Positions 18,775 to 30,100 of a stretch of 64,000 bases of DNA are shown in pieces. A program made the translations under genes and the position numbers. Under the pieces are notes generated by a model that was given only the letters and a program-made list of their open reading frames with translations, was not told the origin of the DNA and did not search any database. Each line of letters opens with the position of its first letter. Position 1 is the stretch's first letter. Source of the DNA: Magnetococcus marinus MC-1 (GTDB taxonomy: Bacteria > Pseudomonadota > Magnetococcia > Magnetococcales > Magnetococcaceae); the NCBI RefSeq assembly GCF_000014865.1, contig NC_008576.1, forward strand, positions 3,376,001 through 3,440,000, in the 5' to 3' direction.

Positions 18775-18945
18775 CTCTCGGGTAGGAGGCGGGGGCACCC
18801 CCGCCGACCTCCCACACCACCGGGCATACGGTTCCGTACCACGGCGGTTCACGTTAAAGATTGAAGTCTCCGCATCTGCCCAAGCAGCGAAAGGTGCCTT
18901 CGGCTTCCTTTCAATCATGTAATTGTAATCAGTCCGGCCCATCTG
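18775..18945 (-). mobile_element. 3' remnant of a group II intron (domains V and VI)
   Basis: Read on the minus strand, about 18850 to 18815 has GAACCGCCGTGG, a tetraloop-like GGAA and the return arm CCGGTGGTG, which is the domain V hairpin of bacterial group II introns. The next 35 bases form a GC-rich hairpin (GGCGGGGG/CCCCCGCC) as in domain VI, and end in CCTACCCGA, a common intron 3' end. No reverse-transcriptase gene or 5' part is present, so it is a fragment. It sits just upstream of the cytochrome b561 ribosome binding site. Confidence 0.75.
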
Positions 18946-19116
18946 AAAAAGCTGCTTGATGAGTATCTAATCTATTTTCACGGATCACGCACGCACCTTG
19001 GGCTGAACAAGGACACTCCAATCCACAGACCCATTCAGTTACTGACTGACGGTGCGTTCAAAGCTACCCCATTTTTGGGTGGCCTGCATCACCGTTACGA
19101 TCGCCAGCACGGCTGA
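18943..19116 (+). pseudogene. C-terminal remnant of an integrase-type (DDE) transposase
   Basis: An open frame of 57 codons ending in TGA at 19114 reads LLDEYLIYFHGSRTHLGL, NKDTPIHRP and GGLHHRY, the conserved end of integrase-core transposases. The same ending (THLGLSKDSPVHR, LGGLHHRY) is found in the broken transposase at 39262-40266, so the two belong to one family. The catalytic core is absent. Confidence 0.75.
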
Positions 19117-19338
19117 AATGTCCCCTCCAAGGTTCAAAAAGCAAGGTCTCCTGCCTGAGGAACCTTCGATATCTGCTGCGCTAAATCAGTGATCATTGTC
19201 ATCAAGAGCGCGTCCACGTAGCACTCTTCTACAAACAGTTGCTCCAGAAATCCTCTCAGCCATCATTCCAGAGCCTAAAATGCTCCCCTGACCAATCAAA
19301 ATCTGCTCTAAATAAGGCTCGGACAGAGTTTTTTGGAC
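19117..19338. other. intergenic region, possible minus-strand gene fragment
   Basis: A minus-strand stretch ending at 19134 reads as a plausible C-terminus (EECYVDALLMTMITDLAQQ) of about 40 residues, but it has no start codon and I cannot identify it. Probably debris at an insertion hot spot. Confidence 0.35.
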
Positions 19339-20142
19339 CTACACATCATTAAACAGATCGACCTGACTTTCAAAAACATAGCCTACAAACCGCTCCGACC
19401 GAACAGCTTGGCGACCCTCAAAATAGGGCGATAATTTCTTGTTCAAGCGGCTGACGATCACATCCAAGCTGCGGTCACCAAATCGCCATGGACGCCCCAG
19501 CACCTCTTCGGTTAATTTTTCCCGTTGCAAGGAGATGTAAGGGTGGCGGACAAACTGAGTAAGCAATTTAAACTCCGCCGAGGTTAGTTTGATACTCTTC
19601 TCCGTTGGACTGCTCAAAGAGCCGTTTTGCAAATCCAAGGTCAATCCCTGAAAACAGAAGCGTACAGCATGCAAAGCTTGGATCTGGGAGCGTTGGGAAT
19701 AGAGAGTGATCAGACGTCGACTTCTAGCCAGCAACTCCTGCTCATCCAAAGGCTTGACCATAAAATCAGCCGCCCCGTACGCCAGCGCCAGATTACGAAC
19801 AGAGAGCTCTTCATCGTCACACATACACAGGCAAGGCGTCCCCTTTTGCAGGTTGTGCTGCAAAAAAACGTGCAACCCATTTTCGCGTTGCAGATGCCAA
19901 TTAACAATGACAAGATCAAACGAATGCTGCATTAAAAGTGTGCGCAGACTAGCCACAGTCAGAGCACGCTCCACATGGTAGCCTGCTTGGTCAAACGTAA
20001 GTGCCAACATCTCCATCAGCAGGGGATCATCCTCTGCCAAGAGAACCCGAGCAGGGGGCTCAGGCCTTTTAACGCCAGCATCTGGAACGGGATAAGGTCG
20101 ATCTGCCATGGATGATGATGTCAGTTGATGGTTAATATTCAC
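19339..20142 (-). CDS. OmpR-type response regulator lacking the phosphoacceptor Asp
   Basis: The receiver domain (about residues 32-145) keeps the acidic pair (LLAEDDP) and the switch Lys (DFMVKPLDE). The phosphorylated Asp position reads FDLVIVNWHLQREN, that is Asn81, and the usual Thr/Ser position is Cys-rich (LCMCDD). The C-terminal winged helix (about 175-262; LTSAEFKLLTQFVRHPYISLQREKLTEEVLG, SLDVIVSRLNKKL, FVGYVFE) is complete. It is therefore a probable phosphorylation-independent DNA-binding protein. It is divergent from, and slightly overlapping, the hybrid kinase gene. An alternative ATG at 20109 would leave a short intergenic region. Confidence 0.88.
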   Translation of the reverse strand: MNINHQLTSSSMADRPYPVPDAGVKRPEPPARVLLAEDDPLLMEMLALTFDQAGYHVERALTVASLRTLLMQHSFDLVIVNWHLQRENGLHVFLQHNLQKGTPCLCMCDDEELSVRNLALAYGAADFMVKPLDEQELLARSRRLITLYSQRSQIQALHAVRFCFQGLTLDLQNGSLSSPTEKSIKLTSAEFKLLTQFVRHPYISLQREKLTEEVLGRPWRFGDRSLDVIVSRLNKKLSPYFEGRQAVRSERFVGYVFESQVDLFNDV

Positions 20143-22689
20143 ATGATCACCATACGATTAGGTATACACCAGAGCATTCAAATTTGGCTATTTACTTTGT
20201 ACTGTCTGTGTGTGGGCGTTGCATGGGCAGAGCCTGAAGTGGGCGCAACCACGCTGTCCAATCGTGTAGAGTGGAGCCCCGCAGAACAGCAACTCTTAAA
20301 AGAAAACCAAAAACTTACATATTGTATCGATCCAAATTGGATGCCCATTGAGGCCATCTCCGATGAAGGAGCCCCCGTAGGTATCACCCCATTAATCGCC
20401 CGCAAGCTTTCCCAACTATTGGGGATCGACATCCATTTTCAATCCACACCGGATTGGGAAACCTGCATCAACAAACTGCGCGCCGGGGAGATTGATCTGC
20501 TTTTGATTGCCGGTCAATCCGCCAAACGTCGTCAATTTTTGAATTTCAGCCACAGTTACTATACCTTTTCCCCGGTTATTGCCACCCTGCGCAACACACC
20601 TTACCTACAGCATATTGAAGAGATTGGAGATCGGACGATTGGGGTGATCCGCAATACAGCCACCGAATCCCGTTTGCGCGATAACTACCCATCCATTCAC
20701 CTGAAAACATTTAATAATTTGGATGAGGGGTTGGACGCCGTGGAAAAAGGTCAACTGTTTGGCTTTTCCAGCGTCTCTTATGCCATCAGCTACTCCCTGG
20801 TCAAAGAGCAGCGCCATACCCTTCAGATCTCAGGTCGTTTTGATTTGGAGCAGCCTATCCATATCGCCTTGAGCAGGCGTCATACTGCGCTAACACCACT
20901 GTTCAACAAGGCCATAGACTATTTTCCCATGAGCGAGAGAGCGGTTATTTTCTCCCGCTGGATCGACGCCATCCCGCAACCTTTAGTAGATCCAATCATC
21001 CTGATTCGCACCGCCGCTGTACTGGCCATTTTGCTTATTTTTGCCATTGGCTGGAACCGCATCCGCATATTGAAAGCCCAACAGGCACAAAAGCAGGTTG
21101 AGCATGAGTTGGATCTCAGCCGGGTCGCAGCCCAGGCCAAAAACACCTTTTTTGCCCAGGTCAGCCATGAGATTCGTGGCCCTTTGAACGCCATCCTTGG
21201 TTATGTCGTCATGCTCCGCCAAACGGAGTTAAAGGCTCAACAGCTCCATTTATTGGAACATTTAGGCAGCGCCTCCCACGCCCTGCTCACCCTGCTCAAT
21301 GACATTCTGGATTACAGCAGAATGGAGGCTCAAAAGCTGACTCTGGCCCCCCAGCCTACCCATCTACCAACCTTACTCAAGCGCATGGAAGAGAGCTTTG
21401 CGCCCAGGATAGCGAAGAAGGGACTGCACTTTTCTTTAAGCATGGCGAAAGATCTTCCCGCCTGGGCCAATCTGGACCCGGTGCGCATGGAACAGGTCAT
21501 CACCAACCTGCTGGACAACGCTTACAAATTTACCCTCCAGGGGCATATCACGCTGGAAGCTCGGCTGGAGAGCGATGCATCCACGCCGCCCAGGCTGACC
21601 ATCATCGTCAGCGACAGCGGCATTGGCATGGACACCAGCCAAGAGCAGAGTCTGTTTGAAGCCTTTAATCAAGCGGATCCAAGCATCGCCCGCAGCTATG
21701 GGGGCAGCGGCCTGGGCTTGGCAATCTGCCGCCATATTTTGTCCTTGATGGAAGGGGATATCGCCATGGAAAGCACCCCCAACCAAGGCAGCCGTTTTAC
21801 CCTGCGCATCCCCTATTGCCCGGTCTCTGAAACAGAGATTGACACCCTTCACACCTCGCCAGCCGTTGCACAAGCGCCGAAGGAGCCACGTCACCCCCTT
21901 GCTACCCATCATAGTGGTTGTCACATCTTGCTGGTGGAGGATAATCCACTCAACACCCATGTTCTCCAACTGTTCTTTGAGGAGGCTGGTTTGGTGGTCT
22001 GGCATGCCGAAAACGGACAGAGCGCCCTGGATCAGTTGGCTCAGCACCCGGTGGATCTGGTTATGATGGATGTGGAGATGCCTGTTATGGATGGCCTCTC
22101 CTGCACCCGTCGCTTGCGCCGCAACTATCCAACGCTACCTGTGATCGGCATGACCGCACATTCTGACGCTGGGATACGCCAAGCCTGCCTGGAGATTGGT
22201 ATGAATGAACTGATCTTCAAACCTATGGATTGGGCTCAACTGTTTGAGCTGTTGCATCACTGGCTGCCCACCACCACTTCGCCTCGCCCTACTATACCAT
22301 TACAACCACCCACCCCTGATGCCGCTTCCACCAAAAAGCTTCCGGCTTTGGAGGGCATTGATGTGACCATCGGTCTACAACGGGTGGTTGGTCGCGAAAC
22401 GCTCTATCTTCACCTGCTGGAAACCTTTGCAAAAGATCATCAGCAAACCCAATCCCTTTTGCGATCCGCCCTGCTAAACAGCGATCATGTTGGGTTCAGA
22501 AGCCAACTGCATGGCCTCAAAACATCTGCTGACTACATTGGGGCCATACCCTTGGCCCATCAAGCAGAAACGCTTTATCAACTGTTGGGAAAAACCTGGA
22601 ATGGATCCTCTAAAATTGAGGCCAACACCTTGATTGGGAATTTGGAAAAACTCCTGGAAGGCCTGCGAGGATGGCAGCAGGCTCAGTAA
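20143..22689 (+). CDS. hybrid sensor histidine kinase with periplasmic solute-binding domain, REC and Hpt
   Basis: Counting from a longer possible start at 20125, the domains are: a signal peptide or membrane anchor (about 19-35), a type 3 solute-binding domain in the periplasm (about 60-280; CIDPNWMPIEAI, GEIDLLLIAG, IGVIRNTATE), a membrane helix (about 290-310), a HisKA domain with H-box VSHEIRGPLNAI (His348), an ATPase domain with DNAYKF, DSGIGM and GSGLGLAI, a receiver with Asp649 (MMDVEMPVMDG), and an Hpt domain (QLHGLKTSADYIGA, His796). It is an EvgS/BvgS-type phosphorelay protein, probably sensing a small ligand. The downstream regulator is not obvious, since the adjacent OmpR protein lacks its Asp. 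Confidence 0.92.
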   Translation: MITIRLGIHQSIQIWLFTLYCLCVGVAWAEPEVGATTLSNRVEWSPAEQQLLKENQKLTYCIDPNWMPIEAISDEGAPVGITPLIARKLSQLLGIDIHFQSTPDWETCINKLRAGEIDLLLIAGQSAKRRQFLNFSHSYYTFSPVIATLRNTPYLQHIEEIGDRTIGVIRNTATESRLRDNYPSIHLKTFNNLDEGLDAVEKGQLFGFSSVSYAISYSLVKEQRHTLQISGRFDLEQPIHIALSRRHTALTPLFNKAIDYFPMSERAVIFSRWIDAIPQPLVDPIILIRTAAVLAILLIFAIGWNRIRILKAQQAQKQVEHELDLSRVAAQAKNTFFAQVSHEIRGPLNAILGYVVMLRQTELKAQQLHLLEHLGSASHALLTLLNDILDYSRMEAQKLTLAPQPTHLPTLLKRMEESFAPRIAKKGLHFSLSMAKDLPAWANLDPVRMEQVITNLLDNAYKFTLQGHITLEARLESDASTPPRLTIIVSDSGIGMDTSQEQSLFEAFNQADPSIARSYGGSGLGLAICRHILSLMEGDIAMESTPNQGSRFTLRIPYCPVSETEIDTLHTSPAVAQAPKEPRHPLATHHSGCHILLVEDNPLNTHVLQLFFEEAGLVVWHAENGQSALDQLAQHPVDLVMMDVEMPVMDGLSCTRRLRRNYPTLPVIGMTAHSDAGIRQACLEIGMNELIFKPMDWAQLFELLHHWLPTTTSPRPTIPLQPPTPDAASTKKLPALEGIDVTIGLQRVVGRETLYLHLLETFAKDHQQTQSLLRSALLNSDHVGFRSQLHGLKTSADYIGAIPLAHQAETLYQLLGKTWNGSSKIEANTLIGNLEKLLEGLRGWQQAQ

Positions 22690-22690
22690 T

Positions 22691-23926
22691 TTAAAGTTCA
22701 CCCTCAAGATCAAACACATGGGTCAATGCCTGCCGGGTGGCATGATAGGCATGTTCCAAATTTAGCAGATCAGCCTCCAACTCCTTTTGCGCTTTCCAGC
22801 CCCCCTCTTGCCCCATCTGTTTGGCCAAAACGGTTAGCCGATGACACGCAAAACTGGCCGCGCTACTCACCATTCGGTGGCAGATAAAACCGAGGGAGGG
22901 ACGATCCAGTTTCTGCACCGCTTCGCCCAAAGCTTGAAATTGAGAAACCATTTCCTCATCAAAGATATGCGCCAAACGCTTGCGTGTGGCGCGATCATAA
23001 AATTGGATAATGCGCCGTGCGCGCTGGCCATCCACCAGCAGTTTGGGGGTCATTTCCATGACCACCGAATGCTCCGGCAAGGCACTACTTTCTAAACGGC
23101 AGCCCTGACTTAGGCAGGCGCGCAACGCTTCAGGATTAACCGGTTTGCGCAATAGGCCATCAAAGCCCATTTTGAGATAATCCTCTGTATTGTATTCATC
23201 CAAATCACCGGTTGTGGCGGTGATGCCCACCCCAAATGTCAGACGTTGACGCAGACGTTTATAAAGCTCCAACCCTGACATGTCAGGCAGGTGAATATCG
23301 AGAAAGATCCAATCAAAAAAATGGTGCTGGATCGAAGCCATGGCCTGGGATCCCGTATAGGCCATGGTGACCTTGTGCCCCTCCTGCTGTAAAAAGGATT
23401 GTAATACCGCTGCGGCCACCCCTCCATCCTCCACCACCAGCGTACGCAGACGGGTTCGGGCTGGCTCCAATCGAGGTGCCTCTGCCTCAGGCTGGATAGC
23501 CTGGGCATGCTTACGCACCGCCAAAATCATACTCAGCCTTTGAACGATGAAACGTTTGGGCATCTGGACATCCAGATACTCCACCCCTCCCTGTTGCAGG
23601 GTTGCCAAAGCGTGCTCACGCTGAAAATGGTGATCCAGATAAACCATAGCAGGTGGATGAGCAGTGGCAGGGCAGGAAGTCAGCCACTTTGTCACCGTTT
23701 CCAACCCATAGGGATAGCAGACCAGAATGACTTGGATGTGATTCACAGCCGCGTGATAAGCAGGAAGCCCCCCTGGTTCACACTGGCACCAGGAGAGCTG
23801 CAACGGTTCCAATAGCTGGGGCCAGCTGAGTTTCTCCGCATCCCCAACCACCAATATGTCGCACCCTTGCGGCTTCAACAGAACGGACCTCCTCAAACAA
23901 AACGGTAGGGGATCAGTGTACACCAA
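22691..23926 (-). CDS. receiver-Hpt phosphorelay protein with degenerate N-terminal receiver
   Basis: The first about 140 residues look like a receiver fold without its acidic pocket (CDILVVGD, MVYLDHHF, GVEYLDVQMPK). Residues about 160-275 are a proper receiver: VVEDGG, FLDIHLPDMSG with Asp210, and LLRKPVNPE with Lys261. The C-terminus has an Hpt-like four-helix segment with His350 in FICHRMVSSAASFA. There is no DNA-binding domain, so it probably shuttles phosphate or acts by protein contact. It is convergent with the hybrid kinase, the stops being 1 bp apart, and is a natural partner for it. Confidence 0.82.
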   Translation of the reverse strand: MVYTDPLPFCLRRSVLLKPQGCDILVVGDAEKLSWPQLLEPLQLSWCQCEPGGLPAYHAAVNHIQVILVCYPYGLETVTKWLTSCPATAHPPAMVYLDHHFQREHALATLQQGGVEYLDVQMPKRFIVQRLSMILAVRKHAQAIQPEAEAPRLEPARTRLRTLVVEDGGVAAAVLQSFLQQEGHKVTMAYTGSQAMASIQHHFFDWIFLDIHLPDMSGLELYKRLRQRLTFGVGITATTGDLDEYNTEDYLKMGFDGLLRKPVNPEALRACLSQGCRLESSALPEHSVVMEMTPKLLVDGQRARRIIQFYDRATRKRLAHIFDEEMVSQFQALGEAVQKLDRPSLGFICHRMVSSAASFACHRLTVLAKQMGQEGGWKAQKELEADLLNLEHAYHATRQALTHVFDLEGEL

Positions 23927-24103
23927 AATTTAAGCAACAGAAGCGCCGTTTACCGTTGTTAACAATCCACCGTTGCGCGCTTGCAAAGTTTGCATCGTAG
24001 CTGGCAGCTAAACCTGCCCCCCGAAAATCAACGCTAACGCCCTACAATGATCCGCTGGGTGAGTTCCGGCTCTGCGACGATGAACATGACCGGCCATGCC
24101 TGA

Positions 24104-27100
24104 TTATGGCAGATCCAGATAGATCGTTTTCAGCTGCTCAAGCGCAACCGAGCCCTGTTGCCGCAACTGCAACAGCGCAACCCCAATCACCTTGTCACGT
24201 CGACCCTCCAGCAGGGTGGCTGCGGCTTGGCCATTGGGTTTGATCACAATCCCCTGCTGGGTCTGATTAACCGAGAATGAAACCTCTCCCTGCGCCCCCT
24301 GGACCGTAAAACCAAGTGCAAAAACCGCCTCACCAGGGCTGGTGATCTCTTGATCCACACGGTTAAGGGGCCGCAAGCGAATGGCATTTTGTCCCGCTTG
24401 GACGCTAAATCCATCCTCCACACGGGGTGGTGTATCGGCGCGATAGGCCACCACTTGTACCGGCTTGGGATCCTCCATGCCGCCACCAATGTCACCATTT
24501 TGAGCATCTTTTAGAAAAACGACGGTTTCATTGCCTGAGACAACCGAGAAGATTTGATCCTGCTCACCTATAGACTGGGTTGTTTGGGGGATGGAAAGGG
24601 CGATCTCTTCCAGCTGGGTGGGTGCGGCCACCACCAGATCCGCCTCAGTATCAGGCGTGTTGGTCTCATAGCTTTTGGGGAGCACGCTCAAGGAGCCCGC
24701 CACATAGCTAAAGCTATAGTTTGTCGCACTTAAGCCACTGGGCATGATGGCGTAGGTACCCACAGCAACCGCCCCTTGAGAGGTTCCCGTATAGGTCAGT
24801 TCGCCCCCCAGCACCGAACTGTCTTCATCATCAATAAAACCGCTATACACAACCCCATTGCCATCCGTATACCCCTCTCCATCATAGGTTTTGCTGTCAT
24901 CATTGGCGGTGACGGTCAAACCCACCTGATTGACGCTCAGGGTGCCATCATGGAAGGTGATCGCATAGTTGGATGAGGTCAAACCGCCGGGGGTGATGCT
25001 GTAGCTTCCCGCATCGGTGGCATCCTGCGATGTTCCACCATAGCTGAGGGAGCCACCCAACACCGCGCTATCCTCATCCCCCACAAAGCCGCTGTAGCTC
25101 ACCCCATTACCGCCAGAGTAGGCGTTGCCATCATAGGTCTTGCCATCGTTCTCGGCGGTCACACTCAAAGCGGCTTGATTGACAGTCAGGGTGCCATTAT
25201 TGAATGTTATCTCATAGTTTGAAGAGGTTAAGCCGCTTGGAATAATCGTATAGCTTCCCGCATCGGTGGCATCCTGCGATGTTCCACCATAGCTGAGGGA
25301 GCCACCCAACACCGCGCTATCCTCATCCCCCACAAAGCCGCTGTAGCTCACCCCATTACCGCCGCTGTAAGCCTCTCTATCATAGGTTTTGCTGTCGTTC
25401 TCGGCGGTCACACTCAAAGCGGCCTTATTGACCGTCAAGGTGCCATTGTTGAACGAGATATTATAGTTATCCGAGGTTAAACCGCTGGGCGTGATGCTGT
25501 AACTCCCGGCGTCGGTGGCATCCTGCGATGTTCCGCCGTAACTAATGGAGCCACCCAACACCGCGCTATCCTCATCCCCCACAAAGCCGCTGTAGCTCAC
25601 CCCATTACCGCCGCTGTAAGCCTCGCTATCATAGGTCTTGCTGTCGTTCTCGGCGGTCACACTCAAAGCGGCCTTATTGACCGTCAAGGTGCCATTATTG
25701 AACGAGATCTCATAGTTATCCGAGGTTAAACCGCTGGGCGTGATGCTGTAACTTCCAGCGTCGGTGGCATCCTGCGATGTTCCACCATAGCTGAGAGAAC
25801 CACCCAACACCGCGCTATCCTCATCCCCCACAAAGCCGCTGTAGCTCACCCCATTACCGCCGCTGTAAGCCTCGCTATCATAGGTTTTGCTGTCGTTCTC
25901 GGCGGTCACACTCAAAGCGGCCTTATTGACCGTCAAGGTGCCATTATTGAATGTTATCTCATAGTTTGAAGAGGTTAAGCCGCTTGGAATAATCGTATAA
26001 CTCCCGGCGTCGGTGGCATCCTGCGATGTTCCGCCGTAACTAATGGAGCCACCCAACACCGCGCTATCCTCATCCCCCACAAAGCCGCTGTAGCTCACCC
26101 CATTACCGCCGCTGTAAGCCTCGCTATCATAGGTTTTGCTGTCGTTCTCGGCGGTCACACTCAAAGCGGCCTTATTGACCGTCAAGGTGCCATTATTGAA
26201 TGTTATCTCATAGTTTGAAGAGGTTAAGCCGCTTGGAATAATCGTATAACTCCCGGCGTCGGTGGCATCCTGCGATGTTCCGCCGTAACTAATGGAGCCA
26301 CCCAACACCGCGCTATCCTCATCCCCCACAAAGCCGCTGTAGCTCACCCCATTGCCGCCGCTGTAAGCCTCGCTATCATAGGTCTTGCTGTCGTTCTCGG
26401 CGGTCACACTCAAAGCGGCCTTATTGACCGTGAGGGTGCCATTATTGAAAGTGATCGCATAGTTGGATGAAGTCAAACCGCTGGGCGTGATGCTGTAACT
26501 TCCGGCGTCGGTGGCATCCTGCGATGTTCCGCCGTAACTAATGGAGCCACCCAACACCGCGCTATCCTCATCCCCCACAAAGCCGCTGTAGCTCACCCCA
26601 TTGCCGCCGCTGTAAGCCTCGCTATCATAGGTCTTGCTGTCGTTCTCGGCAGTGATACTCAATGCGGCTTGATTGACAGTCAGGGTGCCATTATTGAACG
26701 AGATATTATAGTTATCCGAGGTTAAACCGCTGGGCGTGATGCTGTAACTCCCGGCGTCGGTGGCATCCTGCGATGTTCCGCCGTAACTAATGGAGCCACC
26801 CAACACCGCGCTATCCTCATCCCCCACAAAGCCGCTGTAGCTCACCCCATTACCGCCGCTGTAAGCCTCGCTATCATAGGTCTTGCTGTCGTTCTCGGCG
26901 GTTACACTCAAAGCGGCCTTATTGACCGTGAGGGTGCCATTATTGAAAGTGATCGCATAGTTGGATGAAGTCAAACCGCTGGGAATAATGGTGTAGCTTC
27001 CGGCATCGGTGGCATCCTGCGATGTTCCGCCGTAACTAAGGGATCCCCCCAGCACCGCACTCTCTTCATCATTGACAAAGCCGCTGTAGCTCACCCCATT

Positions 27101-30100
27101 ACCGCCGCTGTAGGCATCGCCATCATAGGTCTTGCTGTCATTCTCGGCGGTGATGGTCAACGCGGCCGTAGAAATGGTGTGCCCATCTGTACGGGTGGCG
27201 CCACTCAAGGCATAGCCCAAGCTGTTGGTAGACGACAAGCTGGAGAAAGAGAGGTCATAGCTGCCCACATTGCTGCTGGAACTACCCGTTGAGGCAATGG
27301 TGTAGCTGTCAGGATCTATAAAGGAGTCGCCATTTTCCAAGGTTCCTGAACTCATGGAGAACGCCGTGGGGTTCACTCCATCCCCATAACTGGTCTCATA
27401 GGCATCTGGCGTGAGGGTCAAGGTTGGCTGCTCACGGTAGACGACGTTAACGCCACTCTCCAGTGCCGTCATGTAGTTGGTTGTGGTCTCATCACTGCCA
27501 TAACGGAAGCGACCACTGCCCGACCCAAGCGCCGTGGCCAAGGCACTGCTGCCATTGATACTGCCCGTCAGTAAGGTGACAACTCCATCAGCTCCGGTAG
27601 AGATGATAACATAGTCATACAGGATATCAGCCCGACTATCGGCCAGGGTGGTTTGTCCCGCAGCTTCATCTTCTCCTGCATTCAAAACAATGGCCGTAGT
27701 GCTGGTATCGGTGGTGGACAGATCCCCAGAGAGGGTCAGATCCGCCGCATCGGCATCGCTCATGGTGGTAATGGCGATGCGACCCGTGGCCGTAATACCT
27801 GTTGTGGTATTGACACTGTTGATCGTCAGGGCATCCTGATCCTTATAGGTGACGCTGCCAGTATCCGCCGCCAAAGTGGCCACATTATTACCCGTACTGC
27901 TGGTAGCAGCGGTCAAGACATAGCTCCCACCGCTACCCAACAACTCCAAGTTATCCGCCACAATGGCCCCGCCCCCCCCTTGGGAACCGCTCCCCGTGGT
28001 GTGCAGTTGTAGATAATCGCCAGCGGTACTGATGGTCAGGCTGTCATTGAGGGTAATGTTACCGCTGCCCTGGATCAGACGCAGACTATCCGCCACAGAG
28101 GTTGCACCTGCCACAGTGATTCCGCCGCTGTTGTCAGAATCCCCAATCTGGATATAGCTAAAGCCATCGGCGAGGGTATCGGAAAAGACACTGGCGGCCA
28201 GATTAAGATCACCACCTGAACCACCAATCTCAATGGCGCTACTGGCGCTATAGGGTTGAATGAGCAACACGCCACTACTACTGATACTGTTGGATGAGCC
28301 TGTCAGATCCACCCGATCAGCGATCAGGGTAATGCTCCCTGAATCCGTTGAGGAGATGCTCACATTGCCTTCGGATATTCCAATCCCTTCACTGCTGCTG
28401 GCGGATTGCCCGGTAAGGGTAATATCACCCGATTCCGTGGTGATGGCGACATCGTTGAGCTCAATACCCCGATCATCGGCATCGCTATTGGACGCCGTTC
28501 CCTCCAGGGTGGTATTCCCTGAACCCGCCGCAGAGATGGTAGCGGTGTGACCGGTATCGGAGCGCACCTCAATACCATCATCCATAGTCGATGAACCGGT
28601 GATGGTAATATGGCCAGCCGTAACCGTTTGAACAACAACTAAGCCATCATCGCTATCAATGGTCACACCATTGGCCGAGGTGCTACCGGCCGTACCCACA
28701 ATGGAGATATCGCCACTGGTGGCCTGTAGGGTGGTGTCTTCCCAAAGGTAGACCCCGTGACCAGAGTCACCACCTGTACCTGTCACAGTTAATCCACCGC
28801 TTCCAGCGGAGAGTGTGGTGTTGTGGATCGCCACCCCTTCACCCCCGACACTCCCCGTCCCAGTTACCGTCATGGTTCCGCTGGCCGCTGTGGTCAGCGT
28901 CGATGCCGAAGAGGAACCAAAATAGATACCATCCCCTCCTTCCGAGGTGCCGGTCAGGGTGATATTACCGCTTGTGGTGGTGGTCATGGTCGCGGCTATC
29001 GCATGAATACCCGCGAGTATACTCGTCGCGTCACCAGTTACGACAATATCCCCCCCTACTGCCGTAAAGCTTCCCGCCAAAAAGAGCGCCCCATTACCTT
29101 GAGTGGCATCCCCCTCTATGGTCAAACCACCACTACCCGCAGAAAAGGTGCTGGTGCTGTCATCAAAGGTAACACCGTAGCCAAACACCCCAGTACCCGC
29201 ACCCGTCACGGTTATGCTTCCATCCGCAGCGGATTCAACCGTATTGGAGGGGCCAAAATAGATTCCAGTATAGAAGTCAGCGGTACTGTAACCCGTGATG
29301 GAGACACTGTCGGTAGCATCCGAGCCGATGACCATCTCCGAACCGGACAGGCCATCGCTGTCTGACGAAGTACCCGTCAGTGTAATGGAACCACTGGTGA
29401 TATTATTAATGGTAACATTATCCCCATAGATCCCGTTTAGACCATCGGCCCCCGCTCCGGTAATGGAGATATCCCCCCCCTCAGCAGTGAAGGTCCCCCT
29501 AAGATAGAGCCCGCCATTACCGTAGGTATTATCCCCAACAATGGTCAGTCCACCGCTGCCTGCGGTCATGCTGTTGTCGACATGGTGACTCCGAAATCCT
29601 TGTTTGGAGCCGGAACCGTAGCCGGTGATGGTCATGCTACCACTGGCAGAGGTATCCATGCTCGTGGCGGAGGTTAGATAGATACCTCTGTTATCACCAC
29701 TCAGGCTGGTGCCGGTCAGGGTAACACTGTCGGTGGTGTCGGAACCGATGGAGACAGAGGAGAGATAAATACCATCCGAATCCGCCGCACTACCGGTCAG
29801 GGTGATGGAACCACTGGTTGTGGTGTTGATGGTGGCATCTTCGGCATAGATAGCTTCCAACCCATTGGCCCCTTTGCCGGTGATGGTGATATCTCCCCCA
29901 TCGGCTGTAAAACTACCCACCAGGGTGACGCCTCCATTGCCGTAGGTATCATCCCCTACAATGGTCAACCCACCGCTACCGGCACTAAATGTGTTGCCTG
30001 TAGAGTAACTCTGAAACCCCTGCCAAGCCCCGGCCGCAGCGCCGGTCAGGGTCATACTGCCGCTGGATGAGGTCTCCAATGAGCTGCTGCCAGTGACAAA

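Noticed and set aside
18766-18942. N-terminal extension of cytochrome b561
   Set aside because: The extra 59 codons are translated group II intron end sequence; the ATG at 18765 has its own ribosome binding site and gives the normal family start.
24675-27165. Regular repeats considered as a CRISPR array
   Set aside because: The period is 249 bp, the whole unit is repeated without unique spacers, and it is in frame with the exoprotein.
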